From: Trichoplusia ni
Lineage: Eukaryota; Arthropoda; Insecta; Lepidoptera; Noctuidae
Length of the DNA stretch: 64,000 bases
Reading direction: 5' to 3'
NCBI RefSeq assembly: GCF_003590095.1
Contig: NC_039488.1
Location: forward strand, 3,534,001 to 3,598,000
Shown here: positions 53,301 to 61,270 of the stretch, in pieces
How the letters are laid out: each line of letters begins with the position of its first letter
How positions within the stretch are numbered: position 1 is the first letter of the stretch
Position numbers and translations under genes: made by a program
The notes under the pieces: model-generated
What the model was told of the DNA's origin: nothing
What the model saw: only the letters and a program-made list of their open reading frames with translations
Databases searched by the model: none

Positions 53301-55069
53301 GATTTAGATTATAATCTTTTCTAAAAAAAGCAACTTTTGTTCTTTTTCTGTTCAAAAGTTGATTCTATTTTCTTTATGTGTAATGGTTGTCCAATACACA
53401 TTCTCGCTTCACTTACAGAACCAATTTTATTCAAATTTTGACTACATACTTTGAATGAGGTTGAAATCCAACAAAAAACCCTTATTTCGCCCCATATCTC
53501 CCACATCCACGCTGAAGAAGCCGTAAGCAGAAAGACGTGCATTATTAACATGACACCTATCAATATTTAAGTGATCATTTTCAGTGTGACTTTTTAATTT
53601 TAAGTACCTAAGCTAGGTCGGGACTAATTTCTAGTAAACATTACAATTAGGCGTAATGGCTCTATCTGCTTATTTCGGCTTAAAATGACTGTGTTTGGCG
53701 TTTCGATGTGAAACTAGGATGGCAAACCTTAATCCCTACAATTAGGCGAATCACTGATTCATAGTATTGCCTAGGATCGGTATACCATAGCATTATTGGT
53801 TATTATTCTCTCATATCCAGAAGTAATAGATCTCGAAGCTTATTGATTTGATTGGTAGTAAGCAGTAATGTAGTAAAATATTGATTTTTGAATACCAACC
53901 ACTTTTTTTAGTTGAGAGTTAATCTACGAGTATCTAATTGGCCTACAGAATTGTAGCTATCTATGACTTCATAACGATAAACATAATTTATCCCTTTGAT
54001 CACCGAAATCACTGAAAACTCGAAAAAAACTACCATTAGATTCGATTTTCCACCATTTTACCTACATTTTTAATGCTCAGTGACATTCAAGCACTATAAT
54101 CCCAAGAATTAGGGCAGAGCGATGAAGCGTTACTCATTAATACTCATTCACCCGATGACGTCACCTTGATCATAGCAAGCAAGTAAATAGGGTGAAACAT
54201 GAGTTCTTCTGAGCATTGTCTAAGAACAAGACAGTATCTTCACTGAAGCGTATATTTTTAATGAGCTCGTTTGCCGATACGTTTCCTTTTCAATTTCACC
54301 CCTTAATATAGATTACGTAGGAATTTGAGTTGGTATTATTCGTGTAGCAAAGGGATGGTGTTCTTTATTCTAAGATGGGAGACTGCTCATTAAAGTGTAA
54401 GGATTGGAGTCTTCTAAGGTATACGCTGTGAGTTTTGTTATTGACTTGTGGCTTGGTCAAAAGTACTATAAACAGAAGTAAATAGATATTTATATTTTTG
54501 AGGCTGTGTATCATTCTGTACATAATTCTTTATCTTGCGTAGTTTTCAAATTAAGTTACCAATAATTCCTGTAAATATATATCTCCCCGTAATGATCGCA
54601 CATGTACTTTATCTTGTGGAAAAACATCTTTAATGTTTATTTAAACTGATAGCAACTGTCCACATATTCAACCACGAGAGCCTAATTAAAATTAATTTCC
54701 GAAACTATCTATATCTCCCATACATACTATTCAAAATATTCAACCCAACACAGACCCATGGTAATCCCAAGATTAACGTTATCAACAGCAATTTTATCGT
54801 ATCAAAATTGTCTATTCAACCCGCACCCAAACACAATCTTCCTATTTCAGATTACAATCACATACTAGTTCAGACCGATCGGACTGACGGGGGTCTAATA
54901 AACATTGTAGTCACGTAGACATTTCTAAATACCTGTATAATGTCTCCGTAGTTGCCCCCCGTGGCTGTGAAGTTTAGATGGCAGACGAAGGGGAGATGGT
55001 CTTCGCGGGGTCTCCGGACCTCTAATTCGTATGTACGGCCGACATCCCCCATGTAAGTCCTGTTGCATG
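34848..55069 (-). CDS. Five-CUB, LDLa single-pass membrane protein (LEV-10/Culd-like), 11 exons, 5' incomplete
   Basis: Joined exons: 55069-54933, 52513-52313, 51115-50879, 50367-50261, 49668-49449, 49022-48873, 47208-47062, 44473-44312, 36892-36678, 36398-35478, 35394-34848. Every junction has AG/GT borders and keeps frame, giving at least 1013 residues from the first visible codon. Order seen: CUB1 (about 1-130), CUB2 (154-300), CUB3 (318-476), CUB4 (489-637), a divergent CUB-like region (641-820), an LDLa module with six cysteines (829-863), a transmembrane helix (873-894) followed by KRRRRK, and a 119-residue tail. Several N-glycosylation sequons lie on the extracellular side. The order matches C. 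elegans LEV-10, which clusters acetylcholine receptors at the neuromuscular junction, and resembles Drosophila Culd (CG17352), a photoreceptor membrane protein linked to rhodopsin and TRPL turnover. Orthology is inferred from memory of the families. A surface scaffold or endocytic co-receptor role is likely. The start codon and signal peptide are not found. Confidence 0.9.
35478..36398 (-). CDS. CUB/LDLa gene large exon (CUB4, CUB-like domain 5, start of LDLa)
   Basis: 921 bp, 306 full codons, acceptor ATATTTACAG and donor GTAAAT. It begins FEAKQGERIQLTFTSTYFGN, the conserved CUB strand after the second cysteine. Later come CDRPVKRTIGG, CICTNRSEP and MMNITEDYDDFAFEGNYKF, closing CUB4. The remainder has paired cysteines (CSTGWGK, ACVHRPW, YCSTPNRLYIYE, EICPDG) and reads as a divergent fifth CUB. 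It ends SLECRY plus two bases, the first cysteine of the LDLa module. It is unusually long beside the 107-237 bp exons upstream. Confidence 0.92.
36678..36892 (-). CDS. CUB/LDLa gene exon (end of CUB3, start of CUB4)
   Basis: 71 codons plus two bases (AG). The acceptor is TTTTCTTTACAG; another AG 24 bases upstream would add eight residues in frame. It encodes ELRQGSALYPVSFLLRYEF, the last strand of CUB3. The CUB4 opening follows: CDRVFKSAQTYSGRFQAPR and QNLTCILR. The donor is GTAAGA and the final arginine codon is split across the intron. Confidence 0.9.
38241..41174 (-). CDS. LINE ORF2, endonuclease and reverse transcriptase
   Basis: 977 residues from ATG at 41174. The N-terminal endonuclease/exonuclease/phosphatase domain spans roughly residues 35-240, with TQNIRS, LTECW, YRPP, GDININ at 170-175, LDHIF and TDHQ at 233-236, the catalytic and metal-binding blocks of the apurinic-type nuclease that nicks target DNA. 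The reverse transcriptase follows (roughly 480-740) with NYRPIAVLSGISKILEKI, FGFRSKRSTNQA, FLDLAKAFD at 598-606, GIPQGSILGPTLF and SYADD, with YADD at 689-692 as the catalytic box. The C-terminal region lacks a recognised RNase H. All key residues checked are present, so the protein may be active. Confidence 0.95.
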   Translation of the reverse strand: MINNLLSEIDHFSVSEAIICNVENCKKNIPTGEKLLTFLTQNIRSICRNFSGFEVLLQNLDISCDIIVLTECWLSKQIDNLPLLDGYTMYKTAINVNQNDGLVIYIKNTLKVAVEEPLFQGCNSLLIKINLNIVALAIYRPPSQNVDTFLNSLSIILEQLSSYNNIILLGDININIVSGKINTHAHNYLNICTFHGLWPAHDYPTHQSGSCLDHIFIKSKLPSKTYITNSSLTDHQAILLTLQTSLPRKNCMRSITKLNMTTLENDIRDLNLDRVYSSSDPNISLQYFVGSLQTLISNNTSNKMIPRKYSNIKPWITPGLVRCIRHRDKLHQKLKLAPDNEMLSITYKRYRNFCNNLLKKIKTQYDKVQIQKAGKNSKLIWKVVKSNTFRSKKSDSALELLATDVTPILAANKVNNYFVNLGKDLAENYSRNSCPQTTHMSPNTLYSFVLLDTDVKEVVSIIDGLKDSCAVGWDNIPNSVLKRFKHIIAPPLTYIFNLCLSNGIFPNLLKKALVTPVFKAGDKNNITNYRPIAVLSGISKILEKIINVRLIKYLESNNLLSDRQFGFRSKRSTNQAVHQLTNYVCTSLDKGMYTMGIFLDLAKAFDTIACSLLLYKLEKIGIRGTQLKLFSDYLNNREQCVKIGQYRSAGLNSSSYGIPQGSILGPTLFLVYINDLCNLSLQNGVIISYADDTALVFSGKSKDEVYQNAQNGFNVVSNWLNNNILTLNSSKTNYMLFSMRNSNKSTTNLNIYAHKCNTSASAATACACPTLVKTDNTKYLGVTIDSHLNFRKHIDSLCTRVRKLIYIFKHLRNIADFNLIRQVYMALCQSILTYCIGSWGGASKSIILPLERAQRAILKVATFRPFRFPTHQLYRECKVLTVRQLFILHIVRLQHTEIGFSPVPSGKRRKDLVCTNPQTQHAFTNRFYLFQGPYLYNKFNRLLKLYSVSLNRCNRMVTEYLQSLNYSDTEKFLEILQ
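41260..42510 (-). CDS. LINE ORF1, gag-like nucleic-acid-binding protein
   Basis: 416 residues from ATG at 42510. The N-terminus is proline- and serine-rich and a central segment is lysine-rich. The C-terminal part (about 336-397) has two exact CCHC zinc knuckles, CFNCQQFGHAAKFC and CNHCGEMGHSFKEC, then a third cysteine cluster beginning CATCKRFKRKC. This arrangement is typical of ORF1 proteins of jockey-group LINEs, which bind element RNA and form the ribonucleoprotein needed for retrotransposition. ORF2 begins 85 bases beyond its stop. No premature stop is seen. Confidence 0.9.
   Translation of the reverse strand: MSNPGISPFGRSQLLRRSPPPTPSPSEQHQTLGDREPPASTEPEVEYVSTPEIQKWLTSIDSIMSEVCGIVAEGKMNNDQKLRVTNLCRKVSHGTSQMAVLYQSLKQKAIQAHVTIRQLQGEQDIAYSLQELRQVVAAERQSGSTSYANMVKKGEDKFVRPANLSSLAIYPNDKTQSSDDTKTLVQKIISPGELKLRVRGLKKIKNGGVIISADSKGDIEKLKTSEKLVSSGLKVEEPSKRRPRIAVVGVPVALTESEVMECIFEQNLSEKLPNTTRASFLSDVRLSHKSGKKDRPTCNYIIEVPASIRKMLINQGRIFINWTSCPVRDFTIVTRCFNCQQFGHAAKFCRETSPTCNHCGEMGHSFKECNNKSAPAQCATCKRFKRKCDHPTGDVNCPARKYAEDNYIHTIDYEGA
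44312..44473 (-). CDS. CUB/LDLa gene exon (CUB3, second half)
   Basis: 54 codons, phase 0 at both ends, acceptor TTTTTCCAATAG and donor GTAAGT. It starts LDMSDKKSRLGLFCREESPR, where LGLFCREESP is the CUB LG.FC motif. An NATR sequon follows, and the exon ends TTGNALTILQ, the strand before the last CUB hairpin. The following intron is 7.4 kb and holds the LINE. Confidence 0.88.
44997..45060. repeat. Imperfect palindrome of the GACAGCG family, locus 4 (gene intron)
   Basis: GTGGAAGCAGGACAGCG is opposed by a right arm ending CATCCCACTTCTACAAC. The loop contains ATATTTGGTAGCACG, similar to TACATTTTGTAGCACG at locus 6. Confidence 0.5.
47062..47208 (-). CDS. CUB/LDLa gene exon (CUB3, middle)
   Basis: 49 codons, phase 0 at both ends, acceptor GGTTTCTAG and donor GTACGT. 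It encodes GRANEIVWVSFVKYHSAGTE, then DQQKDCSSQLTIWDGAAPD and ends DLDRK. The C...L.IWDG stretch is the central CUB motif and continues directly from CVYYFQ of the upstream exon. Confidence 0.88.
47285..47525 (+). repeat. Dispersed insect repeat in the CUB/LDLa gene intron
   Basis: Contains TTAGGCTACGCTGTTTGTTC, then GACGAAATTTTCACGGATTA TGTATTTCTATAACC, and ends TTCGGAACCCCTAAATATAG CCAGTCCGACTCGCAGTTG. These three blocks in this order belong to a repeat I remember from many lepidopteran introns. Its superfamily is uncertain. A shorter relative of the first block lies at 22008-22100. Confidence 0.55.
48650..48801 (-). mobile_element. tRNA-derived SINE in the CUB/LDLa gene intron
   Basis: On the minus strand there is an A box TGGTCTAGTGG (48779-48789) and a perfect B box GGTTCGATTCC (48735-48745) within a paired T-arm GTGGG-TTCGATT-CCCAC. 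The seven bases before the A box (GGCATGC) cannot pair with those after the T arm (CCAAGAT), so no acceptor stem forms and this is not a working tRNA gene. An AT-rich tail follows. It lies just beyond the donor of the exon ending at 48873. Confidence 0.65.
48873..49022 (-). CDS. CUB/LDLa gene exon (start of CUB3)
   Basis: 50 codons, phase 0 at both ends, acceptor TTTTGCACAG and donor GTAAAC. It encodes VLYVEKDSHSYVRSDGRCRF followed by SGVLRNPRHSLPPNTSCVYY and FQ. The opening cysteine, the SG.L..P run and the second cysteine are the usual start of a CUB domain. A tRNA-derived SINE begins about 70 bp beyond the donor. Confidence 0.88.
49449..49668 (-). CDS. CUB/LDLa gene exon (CUB2, second half)
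   Basis: Starts with one base completing the split lysine codon, then 73 codons, acceptor CAATATCTCTAG and donor GTGAGA. It encodes IWDQCNVVQDYLTVWDGPTR, RLCGGDAVPD and PGFELEVQ, the pattern C..D.L.V.DG ... LCG ... GFE.EV that closes a CUB domain. It ends in phase 0. Confidence 0.9.
50261..50367 (-). CDS. CUB/LDLa gene exon (CUB2, middle)
   Basis: Acceptor TCCTTGTTTTGCAG, then IPADKHVLLAVRQTNSHKIH to SQRVL plus two bases (AA). The donor is GTGAGT. With the first base of the next exon these make a lysine codon. The open frame continues upstream to an ATG at 50568, but that part is read here as intron because the acceptor is strong and the CUB fold continues from the exon at 50879-51115. Confidence 0.82.
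50879..51115 (-). CDS. CUB/LDLa gene exon (end of CUB1, linker, start of CUB2)
   Basis: 79 codons, phase 0 at both ends, acceptor GATTACAG and donor GTAAGA. It begins GVGYNFDFKLAYKF, the last strand of CUB1. A linker with one NAT sequon follows, then YCDKILSDCDLRACRIQSPN and FPGVYPRNASC, a classical CUB opening. The reading frame has no ATG near its start, so a simple ORF search misses it. It fits exactly between its neighbours in phase and domain content. Confidence 0.88.
52313..52513 (-). CDS. CUB/LDLa gene exon (second half of CUB1)
   Basis: 67 codons, phase 0 at both ends, acceptor TTTGTTCCAG and donor GTAGGA. It begins LTFDTFTVGKF, joining GDIIQ of the upstream exon into a normal CUB strand. 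It contains CPDGHMTIVE and GQWCGSAWGYTVYFSE, with the paired cysteines of the CUB core, and ends RLDRLSQQ. Confidence 0.88.
54933..55069 (-). CDS. CUB/LDLa gene, first visible coding exon (start of CUB1)
   Basis: Acceptor TTTTGTTACAG, then two bases (CA) completing a codon from an unseen upstream exon, then 45 codons ending GDIIQ before donor GTATTT. Visible parts are CNRTY, YELEVRRPRED, LPFVCHLNFTATGG and GDIIQ, the first half of a CUB domain. The exon opens in mid-codon, so at least one more coding exon lies above 55069. Confidence 0.85.
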
Positions 55070-57747
55070 CTGTAACAAAAGTAATGGCTGGTTAAGTATA
55101 GTTGTTGTGTTTAAGGAGTCGTCGTGTTGGGAATACGTAACGGGTTTTTGAGATACGTGTTGGTTTTAGTTTTGTCGATTATTTTTAAATAATATACTGT
55201 TGTTATCGATTGGAATTGGATCGGCATGAGACAATACTTTGAAATCCCTTTTAAATTGTAAAGTATGTTAACATAAACAAAATGTGAGTTTAATGTAATA
55301 TATGAAAATTAATCTCATTACTAACTTTAGTCACACATAGACAGGCAAAATCAACAACTTCTCCTATAGCGCGAGTTTCCCATGTGTTTTTTTCTTTTAT
55401 TTTTGTGTACATATAAACTCAAATAGTAAAATATTGAATTTTATACGGGTCTATCAGTTTCCCTAAAGGCCCGACAAAGGCAGAACTGTGGTGTGTTTAC
55501 ACTTACGTAAAATTAAAAAATCCGTGAATCAGCTTAGCTTCTTAAAGCAGATATTTTGACACTCTAATTTGATTGCAAAGCCAATAGTCCTACAAAAGGC
55601 TTTGATTAACTACGATTCACTATCAAAAGAGGTCGCCTTTGAAATTAAAATCATTGCAAACGAATTTTCGAGAGGAATTTGATTATCGCGTTTTTGATGT
55701 TCCTAAATTGGTGGCAATACAAATCCTTTGATTCGCTGATACAAACTTGATTAGTAGAAAGAGTAAATAGAACACATCGACGAGCTGCACCTGAATTGTA
55801 ATATTGGTTTTGATCAAAGAAAAATAGCGATATGTGAGATTTTAGTGATAATGTGACAGACTGACGGACAGAAAGCTCGACAAAACCGAAAATGATTGGA
55901 AAATCTTAACTATGTGTTTCATATAAACACATAAACACGCTAATACATGCTATAGCTCGAGTATTTAGTTCACCATTATTGACTTATATTAAATTCACCC
56001 TGAAATCAATTGACATAAATCAAACAATTTATTATTGATTATATATTCTTGTTCAACGCAACGGTCCTTTGAAGTCCTTGTTCCTCAGTGATTACTCTCA
56101 ATACAGAACAATGAAAAACAAATGAATTTGTGTCGCGCTGCCTACGGGCGTCGGGCTGTCAAACACAGTTGGTATTTGTAGGAGTACTTGCATTAGAACT
56201 GAATCGTACAAACACAACATGAATTACAATTATAAGAGCTAATATTTACAATGTCGTTTGGACGGTTGGTCGATTGTAGGGGGTTACTACAAAGCAAATA
56301 TAGAACGGAAAGTTGTTAGGTCTTTAACTGAAAATTTTGTGTATTTAGGCAGTTATAAATGTAGTTACATGATATTTATTAATACGACTTTGAAACCACC
56401 GAGAAATATTTGAAATATACAAAATGAGTATAAATATAAAATATCATTTAGGTCTTTGACGTCTTTTTCGCAATAATGTAAATGCATCTGGGAAGATTAT
56501 AATAGTCTACCATGATTCTTTGATTTACCCCATTTGCATTTAACATTTCCTCCACAAACATTCCTAAATCACGTCATAACCAAAGTGTGTCAAACCAAGC
56601 GGATACTGTTCATTTTTGGTAGCGATTCAATGACGGAAAATGAGCTTAATATCCCCATTTTCCAATAAAATTCCCACCCACATCCCTCACTCACATGAAA
56701 AGCCATTCAACCAAAATTGATACATCGAGCATAATACTAACACACAATTTGAATTTCTCAAAATGAAATATGTGTGTCCCAAATTTATGCCAGTCATTAT
56801 GAAAAACACCGTACCTGTACTATTGTTAATCCTTTCAGAATAAAAATAGGGAAATGAGAAGGAAAAAGGTCGTGAATAAAGCGCCGCACACAATGAACTG
56901 CGGCCATATTTTACGATCTTTTTAAAAAAAACGTTCCTTTGTCTTCACTGACAGCGCATTACACAGCATAAGACAAGTGTACACTTCGGGCCAAAATCAT
57001 TGTTCCCATTAATGTTAACCTTTTGTTTTCATTTCGTTGGGGAAGTATTAATATAACTTTACCATTTAATTACGTAAAATTATATTGTCCAATTTGTTTG
57101 GTAAATGGAATACAACTTGGTTAGAACTTTAATTGTTTTGTAACTTCTAAGTGTAAGGCGAGCTGTCGATATTTATTTGTTCCACTTCCTGTTGTTTGTA
57201 ATTGGTAAAAGTTTATTTCATAAATTGTTTATAGAATATTCAATGATAGAATTTGAATTTCAATGTAGTTGACATATAAATGTAATATTTTTTTGTGTTT
57301 TATTGGGTTTAAATCTAGTTTTGTTTAGTAAAATTTGTTATAACAAAAGCTTCAGTAGTCATATTATACTGACATATACTTACAAAGGGAATTATAAAAA
57401 CCATTTCCCTTTGTCGCCGGGAAAGTCTTTTATGAGAGGAGATGAAACTCAATATGCGTTTTGTAGATATATATTTTCCATTAATCATTTGTATTGGTTG
57501 AATAGGTCGAACTGCAAAGAGGTATATACAATTTGATCTGTAATTGTATGTCACTGTATCTAATACTCCTTTCGTGCTAATTATAGATGCTTGAAACTTG
57601 AAACTATACATTAATACATGTAATTGTTACTTGGTACACCAAAACGTCTAATTGTACTTTTACTTGAAGTCATTTTTACCTACTCCTTGTATGTATTTTG
57701 AATCAATTGTAACAGTCTCCTTAAACATTATCAAACTTATAGGTAAC
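55070..57747. other. Upstream intron or 5' flank of the CUB/LDLa gene
   Basis: The exon at 55069 opens in mid-codon, so this is probably intron. No upstream exon was recognised here or further right. Confidence 0.5.
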
Positions 57748-58003
57748 TAGCTGTTGCCCGCGCCTTCGTCCGCGTGGTTAGAAGATATAAGTTAGGAATT
57801 TTTGAACGGAAGCCCTCGAAGATGAATAATTTTCTCTGTTTTTTCCACATTTTCCATTGTATCTTCGCTCCTGTTAGTCGCAGCCTGATGGTATATAGTC
57901 CTTTCTCGATGAATGGTCCATCAGTTCCAGTAGTTCCTGAGATTAGTGCGTTCAAACAAACAAACAAACTCTTCAGCTTTACATATCAGTATAGAGTATA
58001 GAT
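57748..58003 (+). mobile_element. Dispersed retroposed repeat (CTAGCTGTTGC family), copy 2
   Basis: Begins CTAGCTGTTGCCCGCGCCTT and continues with the shared block TTTTCCACATTTTCCATTGT. It ends AAACAAACAAACTCTTCAGC TTTACATATCAGTATAGAG. It has a segment (GAACGGAAGCCCTCGAAGAT) not seen in copy 1, which has a shorter middle. Confidence 0.75.
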
Positions 58004-59114
58004 TATTTGATTTATTTTATAAAACTCACTTAATTTACACGTGAATTAACTAAGGTCATCCAAAAAGGTTTCTAAATACTTTCATTATTTATCATGTAAA
58101 TTGAGAGACTATGCAGAATTTGCAGAAATACAGCTGCCGAAATTATAATTCGTATTGTCATACAAGTGAGAAACTGGACAACAATGATTGGACAATCATG
58201 TCATCATAATCCCAACCACCGGAATTGCATAACAATTTCATAAGTACTATACTTGGTCGTAGAGTCTAAATAACTAGCGGAGACTCTGGATAAGAGAGAA
58301 TGGTGCAATCAAAAGTGTTTGCTCAGTGAACATAATTGAGACATTTTAGTGGGAATGCAGTTAGTACTCGGTAAAGTTTTCTCCCAATGCGAACGAAATC
58401 GTTCTTCTGAAAGTTGTTCGGAGACAGTTTTCAGATAGGCACGCTAGTGAGAGCGTCTGATTGCAAGATGTATGTATGTATGGGGATAGGAGATGAGGGG
58501 TAATGGTTTTTTTATTATGTCGATAGGAAGTTTTACGAGTGTGATGTCTTTTAATTTAAGTTTTTTTTCATTCTGTCAAAAACATACGAAGTGAGTCGAT
58601 AAAAAATAATTTGTAGTTACAAAACCCCTTCACCAAATTTTTACACTTCAATGAAAATCGAAAACTGAAATCTTGGTTAACTTGACTTAACTTTAAAATC
58701 TTGTGTTTTAGGTTTCATTGTACCACTTATTCAAAGTGGAATCTACACATTTTTTTTGCTATGTGTTTTTTTTTACCTAACATAAAATATTAGACGTTAT
58801 TTTAGTTTTTTCTTAAAGCAAAAATAAAAATATTAAAATACAGCACCAAATCAGCAAATGAGAAGAGACCTTATGAAACGATTTTTTTTAAAACAGGTGT
58901 TTAGTTTATTTAAAGAGACATCCAAATCAATTATATATTTCAAACTTTAATCAAAGCTATTAATATAGATAGACAGTAAGCCTGTTCCAATTAAATAACT
59001 ATTTACTTGTAGAACTCTCCAAGCTTACGTCAGCTAATCTCTACAAATTGCGGAAATTGATAAGTTGCGGCTAGATAATTTATAGGTGATATAAACTGAG
59101 TAATTATATTTGGA

Positions 59115-59144
59115 ATATAAGGTATTACTATTATATAAAATGGC
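59115..59144. repeat. Left 30-bp target-site duplication of copy 3
   Basis: Begins ATATAAGGTATTACTATTAT and ends AAAATGGC. It is identical over 30 bases to 59290-59319. Confidence 0.88.
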
Positions 59145-59289
59145 TTATTATATTAGACCAGTAGTTCCTGAGATCAGCGCGTTCAAACAAACAAACAAAC
59201 TCTACAGCTTTATATATTAGTATAGATAGATTAATTAATAGTATAATATAGTATATAGTATAGTATAGTATAGTATAGAGTAAGTATAG
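59145..59289 (+). mobile_element. Dispersed retroposed repeat (CTAGCTGTTGC family), 5'-truncated copy 3
   Basis: Only the last part of the family is present, from ACCAGTAGTTCCTGAGATCA to TTTATATATTAGTATAGA, then a TATAG-type microsatellite tail. It is bracketed by a perfect 30-bp direct repeat at 59115-59144 and 59290-59319. 5' truncation, a simple-sequence tail and a target duplication together show LINE-style retroposition. Confidence 0.85.
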
Positions 59290-59319
59290 ATATAAGGTAT
59301 TACTATTATATAAAATGGC
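59290..59319. repeat. Right 30-bp target-site duplication of copy 3
   Basis: Identical over 30 bases to 59115-59144. It immediately follows the TATAG microsatellite tail. Confidence 0.88.
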
Positions 59320-59471
59320 CTAGTTTTATTATTATTATAGTTACATTATTAACTTTGACGTCCCATTAAAAAGTGAATACAGATAATACGAATCTAATCA
59401 ACTTTATACAAAATACTATTGAAATGTCATCCGTAACTACTGTACGTATAAATTATGATTACTTATTAGTT

Positions 59472-59516
59472 TTACGTTCAGGAGTGGACGGCAATAGGCT
59501 GAGATAATGATGATGA
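59472..59516 (+). mobile_element. Probable LINE 3'-end remnant with GAT tail
   Basis: AGGAGTGGACGGCAATAGGC TGAGATAATGATGATGAG is of a kind found at the 3' ends of lepidopteran non-LTR copies. Only about 45 bases are recognisable. Confidence 0.4.
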
Positions 59517-59863
59517 GTTTTACCTATTCATACCCACAAACAATCTGTTCAAACAGTTTTGTAGGGCTGTAAAATTCGTTGTATGGTTCTTATAAAATGT
59601 ACCTACTTATGAAAATTTAATAACCAGTCATTTTTGTAATCTTTATACCTAAAGTAGTTTTATTACATAGCAAAAAAACGAGTGTGTATCAAGTTACCTA
59701 TTAAAGTGCAATTCAAGAAATAATTACACTAATTTATGTGTCAAAAAATCAGTCATTTACTAGTTACCTTTCCACAATTTCAATTTCTGCCCAAACCAGG
59801 TTTGTCAAAGCTACATTCCTATAACAGTCTGAAACACCTACCACCAAAATCAAGACAAGACCG

Positions 59864-59930
59864 TAACAGTAGTGGAAGCAAGACAACGCCCTACAAGTTG
59901 TATTGGCGTCTCACTTCCACAATTACTGTC
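59864..59930. repeat. Imperfect palindrome of the GACAGCG family, locus 5
   Basis: Left arm ACAGTAGTGGAAGCAAGACA ACGCC; the reversed right arm reads ACAGTAATTGTGGAAGTGAG ACGCC. The arms differ by only a few bases or gaps. Confidence 0.65.
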
Positions 59931-60505
59931 TTACTTTAAGATTAGTTGGTACGAGTCCGGCTTTAATTATGTGCAAAATCTAGAACCTGTACTATTATAT
60001 AAACTGGATAATGTTTTCACTACACGTACGGAACAAGCCTGTTACGTGTGTAGGGAAGTCTCTAGGGATATTGCAAATCTATTATTTAATCAAACTACCG
60101 ATGTTGGAACCGAATATGTGATTTGATCTGGTTTGATGGCGGAAACCATTGCACTAAAATGTCTGAGTATGATGTTCCTAAACAAAATTGAGTAGTTTTT
60201 ATAGGATTCGTTATTGTATGAACAATTAATAGGTCGAAGAGAGGCCACTACCACTTTGATTGGAATTGAGTAAAAAAGGCTGTTTTTTATTTGTTTAGAT
60301 CAAATGTTATTTGCCCACCAACAAAGCTCTTTAGATGACAATGACGTAAAAAAATCGTATACCACATTTCGAAATCACCCGAGGAGTTTGCTTAAGTAAA
60401 CCGTTACTGATAAATTTTAAATAATTCCGTTTTCCAAAAATGATTATTCAAAAATATCTTCTTAATTCCGCCTAAAACTAGACGACTGCCAATATAATTG
60501 AAGCT

Positions 60506-60563
60506 TTGTCTGAGAGAGACACCGCTCTACATTTTGTAGCACGCCGTCACGCTTCTACAACTG
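60506..60563. repeat. Imperfect palindrome of the GACAGCG family, locus 6
   Basis: GAGAGAGACACCGCTCTACA TTTTGTAGCACGCCGTCACG CTTCTACAAC. The arms are more diverged than at loci 1 and 5, but the loop and right arm match locus 4. Confidence 0.5.
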
Positions 60564-60967
60564 CAACAATATTAGTAAGACGTAGCGGTAGGCTCTCAGA
60601 TACGAACACGAGCTATTTTAATTAGTTATGAGCAAACTTGAGTCGCGTGAATATTTGCGGTGTAGTTAATTATGCTCTTACCGCTATTCTGCTATTAAAT
60701 GATAATTTTACAGTTGTTGTAAAACATTTACTTTAGCACTGTTCGTAATTCTGCTGATTTATGGAGATGTGTAAATTGTGAGCGTGTTTTCAACACGTAA
60801 ATATGTAATACCTGCTGTTGTACTGGTGTTCGGTTACTTACATATACTCACTAGAATGTAAATTTAATACTATACAAACAAGCGACGAAACTACTTGAAA
60901 TTTCCATGTTTGAGAGAAAAAACACGCTTTCAAAAATAAAAAAGGTATTTTATTAAGCACGTTAATC

Positions 60968-61025
60968 TATTCTTCTATTTTCTTCTTCTTCTTCTTCTAA
61001 TATATAAAGCTGAAGAGTTTGTTTG

Positions 61026-61056
<31 letters not shown>

Positions 61057-61270
61057 GAACGCGCTAATCTCAGGAACTACTAGTCCAAATTAAAAAAATA
61101 TTTTTGTGTTGAATAGACCATTCATCGAGGAAGGCTTTAGGCTATAAACCATCACGCTGCGACTAATAAGAGCGAAGATACAATGGAAAATGTGAAAAAA
61201 AACAGGGCAGGTATAAATCATAACTTATATCTTCTACCCACGGGGACGAAGTCGCGGGCAACAGCTAGTT
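60968..61270 (-). mobile_element. Dispersed retroposed repeat (CTAGCTGTTGC family), copy 4
   Basis: On the minus strand it begins CTAGCTGTTGCCCGCGACTT (ending at 61268 on the plus strand) and runs through the shared blocks to AAACTCTTCAGCTTTATATA TTAG. Its tail is an AGA repeat (TTC on the plus strand, about 60968-60998) instead of the TATAG repeat of copy 3. The AAAC run is expanded. Confidence 0.78.
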
